From an uncultured Polyangiaceae bacterium (GTDB lineage: Bacteria > Myxococcota_A > Polyangia > Polyangiales > Houyiibacteriaceae): a stretch of 7,110 nt of DNA. A program made the position numbers and the translations under genes. The first letter of the stretch is position 1. Each line of letters opens with the position of its first letter. The notes under the pieces were generated by a model that had not been told where the DNA came from, did not search any database, and saw nothing but the letters and a program-made list of their open reading frames with translations. Location of the stretch: the NCBI GenBank assembly GCA_947258625.1, contig CAMYJN010000113.1:1-7110 (forward strand), written 5' to 3'. This document shows positions 1-4,865 of the stretch, one piece after another.

Positions 1-1076
1 CGTTGAACATCCACGCGGGCAACCGAGTTGAGATGCCTCTCGATGGAGCGATCACGATGACCGACAGCCAGCTCGTGGTCGATGGGACTCCGAGCGAGCC
101 GGTCGTCCTCGAGCCGGTTGCCGGGGCGGCCTACTGGAACCGCATCCTTCTTCGGGGCAGAGGCGCGGGCGTCACGAGAATCTCAAACGCGATGCTACTA
201 TCCGCGGGCTCTAGCCCAACATCCGGCGCTGCGACCTCGCGTGCTGCGATTACCGTCGAGCCCAACGGAGGCAATCCCGCAACCCCAGCTATCGCGAACA
301 CCGTGATCGCCGGCAGCAACGGCTACGGAATGACCTTCGCAGACACGACCCATTGCGGCGGCGCGTGCAATGACAACACGGTCATCGGCTCGCGCTTTTC
401 CGCGGTTCGGATGCACGGAAACTTCGTCGGACGCTTTGGCACAGGCAACTCGCTAGCCGGAAACAACACGACCGGCACCTTCGGCCACGACGGGTTCTGG
501 GTCGTCGGCGATCTGGTCAACACGACCGCGACCTGGCCCCGGAATGACGTTCCGTACATGATGCACGGCGACTTCGAGCTCCGGCAGTCAAATCCGTTCG
601 ATCCGGTACCGATTTGGACCATCGAGCCCGGGAGCGAGCTTCGATTCGCCAGCGATCGACGCCTTCGAGTAGGCGAGGGCAACGACGGTGTTCTCGATGC
701 CCAGGGCGCGAGCACCGATTCGATCACCTTCACGAGCATGGACATTGCCACGCCCACGTTCTGGCGTGGCATTGACTTTGCGCAGGGCTCAGACGGATCG
801 ATTCTCGACCACGTGATCGTTTCCTACGGCGGACGCAGCGCCAACACAGGCAACGTCAACTTCCGCAGCGGCTCGGTGGCGACCATCGGCGTGGTCACGT
901 TGACGCATTCCGAGGACTACGCCGCGGTGATCTACGACGGCTCTGCTCCGATGTTCACCGGCCCGTCTACCGACCGGCTCTACGTACGCAACGGGCAGGC
1001 GACCGTTCCCGGCGCCGGCGACCCGTCTTTCGACTGCGTACGCGACGCAACAGCGGGAACCTGCACGCAGCTCTAG
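1..1076 (+). CDS. C-terminal part of a right-handed beta-helix (surface or secreted) protein, 5' truncated
   Basis: The frame is open from the first bases of the window to a TAG at 1074-1076, giving about 357 residues of a longer protein whose start lies outside. I see no signal peptide, but the true N-terminus is absent. The sequence is rich in G, T, S, N, V and I in short alternating strands, typical of parallel beta-helix proteins. Two stretches resemble each other: residues about 15-115 (aromatic-W at 44-45) and about 215-315 (F-W at 253-254). Each runs from a variable strand region to a W-x-x-I step and then to 'isn/ldh' turns ending in S-x-G or Y-G-G. Two close cysteine pairs (residues 118/122 and 345/354, counting the codon at position 3 as 1) could form disulfides, which fits an extracytoplasmic location. 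No catalytic motif is recognisable, so binding, adhesion and polysaccharide-lyase roles all remain open. The next gene starts 27 nt downstream. The fold call is fairly secure; the function is unknown. Confidence 0.7.
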   Translation, partial: LNIHAGNRVEMPLDGAITMTDSQLVVDGTPSEPVVLEPVAGAAYWNRILLRGRGAGVTRISNAMLLSAGSSPTSGAATSRAAITVEPNGGNPATPAIANTVIAGSNGYGMTFADTTHCGGACNDNTVIGSRFSAVRMHGNFVGRFGTGNSLAGNNTTGTFGHDGFWVVGDLVNTTATWPRNDVPYMMHGDFELRQSNPFDPVPIWTIEPGSELRFASDRRLRVGEGNDGVLDAQGASTDSITFTSMDIATPTFWRGIDFAQGSDGSILDHVIVSYGGRSANTGNVNFRSGSVATIGVVTLTHSEDYAAVIYDGSAPMFTGPSTDRLYVRNGQATVPGAGDPSFDCVRDATAGTCTQL

Positions 1077-1103
1077 CGCTTCGGAGAGAAGGCTGGCGCG
1101 ATT

Positions 1104-2348
1104 GTGCTCACGGAACTGGTGCTTGCACCGTCAGATCCGCTCACCTACGCTCCAGCCTTAGTGCCTGACGAAAAGGAGATCTCCCAAAGGACGCTGGCGG
1201 TTCATGGTGGTGAGCCAAGGACGTATCCGTACGACGCCCTGGTCGCCCCAATCACGCAGACGGCCACCTATTCGTTTGCGGACACCGCAGAGCTCATTGC
1301 CTATTTCGAGGGGCGAAAAGATCGCGAAGAGTACGGGCGCTACGGGAACCCCTCGGTCCGGCTGGTCGAAGAGAAGCTCGCGGCTCTCGAAGACACGGAG
1401 GACGCGGCTGCCTTCGCAAGCGGCATGGCCGCCATGACCTCTACGATTCTGGCGCTCGTCAAGTCCGGGTCCCACGTGATCCTGTTCGCCGACTGCTACC
1501 GTCGCACGCGTCAGTTCGTCACGACTTTCCTCGACCGCTTTGGGGTTTCGAACACGCTCATCCCGCCTGCGGACGTAGGGGCGTTGAGGGCGGCCATTCG
1601 ACCGGAGACGCGTTTGGTGATCGCGGAGGCGCCGACCAATCCCTACCAGACCGTTCCCGACCTCGAGCAGCTCGCTGAAATTTGCCGCGCGAAGAAGGTC
1701 AAGACCCTCATCGACAGCACCTTTGCGACGCCCGTCAACTTCCGGCCCGCAAACTTCGGAATCGACATCGTGGTGCACAGCGCAACCAAGTATCTAGCGG
1801 GCCACAACGACGTGCTCGGAGGTGTCGTGGCGGGGAAGGCCGGGATCGTTTCCCTGGTTCGGGACCTGAGAAGCGTCTTTGGCGCCTGCCTCGATCCGCA
1901 CGCGGCCTATCTGGTCCACCGCGGCATCAAGACCTTGGCCCTTCGTGTCGAACAGCAAAATGCCTCTGCGCAGGCGCTTGCCCAGCGCTTGGAGCAGCAC
2001 CCGCGGGTGCGCCGGGTTTGGTATCCGGGACTACCGTCTCACCCCAACCACGAGACGGCCAAGCGCCTGATGACCGGCTTCGGCGGCGTGGTGACGTTCG
2101 AAGTCGACGCCGATCTCGACGGGACCAGTCGTGTCGTCGACGCCTGCCGGATCCCGAGAATCGCGCCGAGCCTGGGCGGTGTGGAGTCTTTGATCGAGCA
2201 GCCCGCCCTGATGAGTTATTTCGAGCTCAGCACCGAAGAGCGCGAGGCGATCGGCATCCGGAACAACCTCATTCGCTACGCGGTGGGCATCGAAGACACG
2301 GGGGAGCTGATCGCGGATCTGGTCGCTGCCCTGGACCGGACGGCCTGA
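1104..2348 (+). CDS. metB: Cystathionine gamma-synthase (plant-type), PLP-dependent trans-sulfuration enzyme
   Basis: A 414-residue member of the Cys/Met metabolism PLP enzyme family (fold type I). These cytosolic enzymes make cystathionine from an activated homoserine and cysteine on the way to methionine. Visible hallmarks are YGRYGNP (77-83) and S-G-M (106-108) for the phosphate and cofactor site, D204 in LIDSTFATP for the pyridine nitrogen, and the Schiff-base lysine K229 in HSATKY. Several blocks resemble, from memory, plant cystathionine gamma-synthase more than E. coli MetB: DCYRRTRQF (130-138), PGLPSHPNHETAKR, MTGFGGVV, and IAPSLGG followed by QPALMSY. Plant enzymes use O-phosphohomoserine; whether this one does cannot be read from the sequence. 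The GTG at 1104 follows a purine-rich GGAGAGAAGG (1083-1092) at rather long spacing. It adds about 30 residues before the usual family start near LAVHGGE, and a later start is possible because GTG codons occur at 1119 and 1161. The gap to the upstream gene is 27 nt. Related functions (cystathionine gamma-lyase, O-acetylhomoserine sulfhydrylase) are less likely but not excluded. Confidence 0.88.
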   Translation: MLTELVLAPSDPLTYAPALVPDEKEISQRTLAVHGGEPRTYPYDALVAPITQTATYSFADTAELIAYFEGRKDREEYGRYGNPSVRLVEEKLAALEDTEDAAAFASGMAAMTSTILALVKSGSHVILFADCYRRTRQFVTTFLDRFGVSNTLIPPADVGALRAAIRPETRLVIAEAPTNPYQTVPDLEQLAEICRAKKVKTLIDSTFATPVNFRPANFGIDIVVHSATKYLAGHNDVLGGVVAGKAGIVSLVRDLRSVFGACLDPHAAYLVHRGIKTLALRVEQQNASAQALAQRLEQHPRVRRVWYPGLPSHPNHETAKRLMTGFGGVVTFEVDADLDGTSRVVDACRIPRIAPSLGGVESLIEQPALMSYFELSTEEREAIGIRNNLIRYAVGIEDTGELIADLVAALDRTA

Positions 2349-2464
2349 GGCATCCCTTTGACACTGCGATTCGCCTCACAAAACAGCGCTGGAACTCTTT
2401 CTCCTTACTGGCACCCGTCCGTCTCCGGCCTGTGGATGAAGTGCGCAAGTACGCGAAATCTTTA

Positions 2465-2492
2465 TTGACGCGCCTAGGCCCCTAGATATACT
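2465..2492 (+). promoter_or_regulatory. Sigma70-like promoter of the IHF/HU-tyrS unit
   Basis: TTGACG at 2465-2470 and TATACT at 2487-2492 are separated by 16 nt, each differing from consensus at one position. The predicted transcription start is near 2499, just before the first in-frame ATG (2502) and about 17 nt before the preferred start at 2517. It is the best promoter in the window and sits at the end of a 115-nt gene-free stretch (2349-2463). In that stretch I see only an orphan TTGACA (2358-2363) and no terminator. Confidence 0.72.
2474..2485. repeat. Perfect inverted repeat CTAGG-CC-CCTAG inside the promoter spacer
   Basis: Five-base arms at 2474-2478 and 2481-2485 flank CC, lying entirely between the -35 and -10 boxes. 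The overlapping CCTAGG (2473-2478) is itself palindromic. CTAG is usually scarce in bacterial DNA, so two copies 9 bp apart in a promoter stand out. The location suits an operator for a dimeric regulator, but no protein can be named. The arms are short, so chance is possible. Confidence 0.4.
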
Positions 2493-2503
2493 GGGCGGCC
2501 AAT

Positions 2504-2511
2504 GGGGAAAG
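2504..2511 (+). promoter_or_regulatory. Ribosome binding site supporting the start at 2517
   Basis: The purine run GGGGAAAG lies 5 nt before the ATG at 2517. The alternative ATG at 2502 has no comparable sequence upstream and would sit only about 3 nt from the predicted transcript start. This site, plus the family-typical MTKSEL beginning, is why 2517 is preferred. Confidence 0.5.
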
Positions 2512-2516
2512 AATCG

Positions 2517-2822
2517 ATGACGAAGTCGGAGCTCATCGACGCTGTAGCCCAGCGGACGAAGATCACCAAAAGCCGAGCTGAACAGGTCGTAAACTGCGTC
2601 TTCAATTCGATGACGTCGGCGCTCGAGCAGGGGGAGGGGATCGAAATCCGCGGCTTCGGTAGCTTCACGGTGCGTGAGTACAAGTCGTACAGCGGGCGGA
2701 ACCCGCGTACGGGGAGGCCGGTCCCGGTTCCCGAAAAACGACTGCCGTTCTTCAAGGTCGGCAAAGAGCTCAAAGAGCTCGTCAACGGCGGCGTCGCCGA
2801 CACCGCCGACGCCGGCGAATAG
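2517..2822 (+). CDS. IHF/HU-family nucleoid DNA-bending protein, closest in style to the IHF beta subunit
   Basis: A 101-residue histone-like protein of the bacterial DNABII family. These act as dimers that insert beta-ribbon arms into the DNA minor groove and bend it. The N-terminus MTKSELID is nearly that of IhfB, followed by the two-helix dimerisation core. GEGIEIRGFGSF (39-50) is the conserved core strand, and GRNPRTG (60-66) carries the intercalating proline P63 at the arm tip. LPFFKVGKELK (76-86) is the usual closing segment. About 15 extra residues follow (GGVADTADAGE), acidic and probably flexible, making it slightly longer than the typical 90-95. An in-frame ATG at 2502 would add MGKES. 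It is compatible with a leaderless transcript, but the ribosome binding site and family alignment favour 2517. It is the first gene of a unit with tyrS, 9 nt downstream. HU and IHF cannot be separated firmly because a single gene may work as a homodimer, so I give no symbol. Confidence 0.92.
   Translation: MTKSELIDAVAQRTKITKSRAEQVVNCVFNSMTSALEQGEGIEIRGFGSFTVREYKSYSGRNPRTGRPVPVPEKRLPFFKVGKELKELVNGGVADTADAGE
2786..2817 (+). other. Possible RNA hairpin at the 3' end of the IHF/HU gene, just before the tyrS ribosome binding site
   Basis: CGGCGGCGTCG (2786-2796) pairs with CGACGCCGGCG (2807-2817) at 10 of 11 positions around a 10-nt loop. It lies within the coding sequence for the C-terminal tail and ends 4 nt before the AGAGG (2821-2825) of tyrS. 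There is no following T-run, so it is not a classical terminator. It could tune the amount of tyrS relative to the abundant nucleoid protein, or simply reflect GC-rich coding sequence. Confidence 0.3.
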
Positions 2823-2831
2823 AGGCTGACG

Positions 2832-4052
2832 ATGAAACCCGAAGCGCAGCTCGCCGAGCTCAAGCGCGGTGTGGTCGACGTGCACGTCGAGTCAGAGCTC
2901 CTCGAGCGACTGAACACGGGAAGGCCACTCAAAATCAAAGCTGGGTTCGACCCGACCCGACCGGATTTGCATCTCGGTCACACGGTGCTGCTCAACAAGA
3001 TGCGGCAGTTTCAAGAGCTGGGGCACGAAATCGTCTTCATCGTTGGAGACTTCACCGCGCAAATCGGTGACCCCTCCGGACGGAGCAGCACGCGTCCCGT
3101 ACCTACGCGCGACGAGATTCTGAAAGGCGCGCGCAGCTATGCTGATCAGGCATTCAAGATTCTCGACCGGGACCGAACGCAGATCGTTTACAACAGCGAG
3201 TGGCTCGGCAAGATGGCCTTCGACGACGTCATTCGGTTGGCTGGCAAGTACACGCTGGCGCGCATGATGGAGCGAGATGATTTCAAGCGGCGCTGGGCGG
3301 AACACCAGAGCATTTCGCTTCACGAGCTTCTGTACCCGCTTGCCCAGGCGTACGATTCCGTGGTCCTCGAGTGCGATGTCGAGCTTGGTGGAACGGACCA
3401 ACTCTTCAACCTGCTCGTCGGTCGGGAGATCATGCGCGAGATGGGGCAGCGACCTCAAATCGTGATGACCACCCCGATCCTCGAAGGGATCAACGCGCGC
3501 TTCGAAGCCGAAAAAATCGTCGGTGCCAAAATGAGCAAGTCGCTCGACAACTACGTCGGTGTGGCCGAGCCGCCCAAGGAGCAGTTCGGCAAGCTGATGA
3601 GCATCTCCGATGACCTCATGTGGCGCTACTACGAGCTGCTCTCGTCGGAACCAAGCCTCGAGGTCGAACGGCGAAAGCGCGCCTGCGCCGCCGGCAAGAT
3701 GAACCCGCGCGATGCGAAGATTGCGCTTGGCAAAGAGATCGTGACCCGCTACCACGACGCGGAGCATGCCAACGCCGCCGAAGCTTCGTGGCTGGCCCAG
3801 TTCTCGAAGCGTCAGATCCCGGACGATATGCCCGAGCACGAAGTCGCGCTCGACGAGGACGCCGTCTGGGTACCCAAGCTCCTGAGCGACATCGGTTTGG
3901 TGAAAAGCTCGAGTGACGGCCGCCGCCGAATCCAGCAAGGCGGCGTCGAGATCGACGGCGATCGCGTCACCGACCCCCAAGCCAGGCTCCCCAAAGGCCG
4001 CTACATCATCAAGGCCGGCAAACGCAGCTGGGCCACCGTCACCCTCAAGTAG
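2832..4052 (+). CDS. tyrS: Tyrosyl-tRNA synthetase
   Basis: A 406-residue class I aminoacyl-tRNA synthetase that charges tRNA-Tyr with tyrosine using ATP in the cytoplasm. The Rossmann-fold signature appears as HLGH (47-50), followed by GDFTAQIGDPSGRS. The tyrosine-pocket region is recognisable as LLYPLAQAYDS followed by GGTDQ, and the second ATP signature is KMSKS (233-237). The C-terminus (about 347-406, with GRRRIQQGGVEIDG) is an S4 RNA-binding domain, which in this family contacts the tRNA. The HLGH plus KMSKS combination recalls the TyrZ-like branch rather than E. coli TyrS, whose second motif differs. Length and domain order are complete. The ATG at 2832 has AGAGG (2821-2825) 6 nt upstream, overlapping the stop of the IHF/HU gene, so the two are almost certainly cotranscribed. 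I see no T-box leader or terminator. The stop codon coincides with the first bases of a long palindrome, which may act in 3'-end formation. Confidence 0.95.
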   Translation: MKPEAQLAELKRGVVDVHVESELLERLNTGRPLKIKAGFDPTRPDLHLGHTVLLNKMRQFQELGHEIVFIVGDFTAQIGDPSGRSSTRPVPTRDEILKGARSYADQAFKILDRDRTQIVYNSEWLGKMAFDDVIRLAGKYTLARMMERDDFKRRWAEHQSISLHELLYPLAQAYDSVVLECDVELGGTDQLFNLLVGREIMREMGQRPQIVMTTPILEGINARFEAEKIVGAKMSKSLDNYVGVAEPPKEQFGKLMSISDDLMWRYYELLSSEPSLEVERRKRACAAGKMNPRDAKIALGKEIVTRYHDAEHANAAEASWLAQFSKRQIPDDMPEHEVALDEDAVWVPKLLSDIGLVKSSSDGRRRIQQGGVEIDGDRVTDPQARLPKGRYIIKAGKRSWATVTLK

Positions 4053-4216
4053 GGGACACTCTCCGGGCGGCCAACCCTCCGTAATCACTACCTTCCCCCG
4101 CGAAAGATCGCAGGGCTCCATCGGCGATCAGGTGCCGAGATCACGGCAGGGCGCTGCGATCGTTCGCTGGGAAACCGTCTGATTTCAAGGGGTTGGACAC
4201 CCGGAGAGTGTCCCCT
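4051..4216. repeat. 166-bp near-palindromic element with 27-bp terminal inverted arms (MITE/REP-like)
   Basis: Outer arms at 4051-4077 and 4190-4216 pair at 25 of 27 positions; the outermost 17 bp (AGGGGACACTCTCCGGG) match perfectly. A second pair of arms, 4096-4118 with 4149-4171, pairs at 19 of 23 positions plus one G-T. A short block 4083-4087/4180-4184 also matches. All three share one symmetry centre, near 4133.5, so the whole region can fold as one long interrupted hairpin. The apex may be TCGGC/GCCGA (4121-4125/4134-4138). No protein is encoded and no T-run follows, so it is not a standard terminator. The first bases overlap the tyrS stop codon, and the last base is the first of a -35-like box. 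I see no clear target-site duplication. A non-autonomous transposable element or dispersed palindromic repeat is most likely, possibly also insulating tyrS from the TetR gene. No second copy lies in this window. Confidence 0.72.
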
Positions 4217-4244
4217 TGACCAGGTAAGATTTACGTCGTAAATG
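4216..4244 (+). promoter_or_regulatory. Possible promoter of the TetR-oxidoreductase unit
   Basis: TTGACC (4216-4221) is a good -35 box, and TAAATG (4239-4244) lies 17 nt downstream as a weak -10 box (3 of 6). The predicted transcript would begin around 4251, practically at the ATG at 4252. The operator-like palindrome 4229-4243 fills most of the spacer and overlaps the -10. The -10 assignment is weak; the -35 and the palindrome are what make the site credible. Confidence 0.45.
4229..4243. promoter_or_regulatory. Perfect 15-bp palindromic operator (ATTTACGTCGTAAAT)
   Basis: Seven-base arms ATTTACG and CGTAAAT flank a single central T, ending 8 nt before the TetR-family start codon. Its length, AT-rich ends and TTTACG/CGTAAA core fit known TetR-family operators, and it is AT-rich in GC-rich surroundings. 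Binding by the adjacent regulator would block the promoter, giving autorepression and control of the downstream oxidoreductase. The symmetry is visible in the sequence; who binds it is inference. Confidence 0.7.
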
Positions 4245-4251
4245 TTTGGGG

Positions 4252-4845
4252 ATGGCTAGGGCGGCTTTGACGGTGGAGGAGCTGGATGCGTTTCGGGGGC
4301 GCGCGGTGGCGGCGGCGACGAAGCTGTTCGCGGAGCGTGGGTACGCTGGGGTGACGCTTCGCTCGTTGGCCAAGGCGCTCGGCGTGAGTCCCATGACGCC
4401 GTATCGGTACTTCGAGAACAAGGAAGAGCTGTTCGCCAGGGTGAGGACCGAAGCGTTGCGGAGGTTTGCCGATGTCCAGCGTGACGCGATCGCGGGGATC
4501 GACGACCCCGAGGAAGTGCTGCGGATGCTGGGCAGGGCGTACGTGCGCTTCGCGCTCGATGAGCCCGACGCCTACCACACCATATTCGATATCTTGCAGG
4601 CGCAGGCCGGCACGTATCCCGAGCTCGAGTCCGAGCAAGCGCGCGCGTTCTCCTATCTTCACGCCGCGGTGACGGCGGCGGTGGACGCGGAGCTCATGCA
4701 AGGAGAGCCTCTGCAGCGCGCACACGTCCTTTGGGCTCAGGTTCACGGGCTGGTCTCGCTGCACCTCGCAGGCAAGCTCGTGATGGGCTGCAACTTGGAT
4801 GAATTGATTTCATCGGTCTTTGAAAGGCCGGAAGCCGCGCAGTGA
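4252..4845 (+). CDS. TetR/AcrR-family transcriptional regulator with a WHG-type C-terminal domain
   Basis: A 197-residue one-component regulator, expected to be a dimeric DNA-binding repressor released by a small ligand. The N-terminal helix-turn-helix is clear: AATKLFAERGYAGVTLRSLA (21-40), then ALGVSPMTPYRYFENKEELF (42-61), including the usual Y-R-Y-F-x-x-K-E-E-L recognition and linker pattern. The C-terminal half has a W-A-Q-V-H-G motif (161-166) followed by a hydrophobic helix, typical of the WHG subgroup, which covers many uncharacterised regulators. The ATG at 4252 is preferred. It is preceded immediately by GGGG, too close for a ribosome binding site, so translation may be leaderless. 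A TTG at 4246 would add only two residues. The gene overlaps nothing and is followed 20 nt later by the RETSAT-like oxidoreductase, its likely target. A perfect palindrome sits just upstream. The ligand is unknown; a lipid- or isoprenoid-like molecule is a guess from the neighbour. Confidence 0.9.
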   Translation: MARAALTVEELDAFRGRAVAAATKLFAERGYAGVTLRSLAKALGVSPMTPYRYFENKEELFARVRTEALRRFADVQRDAIAGIDDPEEVLRMLGRAYVRFALDEPDAYHTIFDILQAQAGTYPELESEQARAFSYLHAAVTAAVDAELMQGEPLQRAHVLWAQVHGLVSLHLAGKLVMGCNLDELISSVFERPEAAQ

Positions 4846-4854
4846 AGCGCGCGT

Positions 4855-4860
4855 AGGAGA
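4855..4860 (+). promoter_or_regulatory. Strong ribosome binding site of the oxidoreductase gene
   Basis: AGGAGA lies 5 nt before the ATG at 4866, inside the 20-nt gap after the TetR stop. It is the best ribosome binding site in the window and contrasts with the poor one before the TetR gene. This suggests the enzyme is translated more strongly than its regulator from one transcript. Confidence 0.7.
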
Positions 4861-4865
4861 GAGAA

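Noticed and set aside
2358..2363. Perfect TTGACA -35 box after the cystathionine gamma-synthase gene
   Set aside because: No acceptable -10 box lies 15-19 nt downstream; the sequence there is AAACAG-like. The TTGACG/TATACT pair at 2465-2492 is far better placed.
1682..2485. A 267-codon frame overlapping the 3' half of the cystathionine gamma-synthase gene
   Set aside because: It is an Arg/Pro-rich shadow in the +2 frame of a well-supported gene, with no domain signature.
2892..4121. A 409-codon open frame antisense to tyrS
   Set aside because: It covers almost the whole of an unmistakable tyrS. Its composition is that of reverse-complemented GC-rich codons and it shows no recognisable motif.
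4051..4216. CRISPR-like or classical Rho-independent terminator reading of the palindrome
   Set aside because: There is one symmetric pair of arms rather than repeated direct repeats and spacers, and no T-run follows either arm.
4053..4228. Remnant of a transposase gene between the palindrome arms
   Set aside because: The inner 112 nt encode no recognisable protein in any frame and are themselves part of the palindromic fold.
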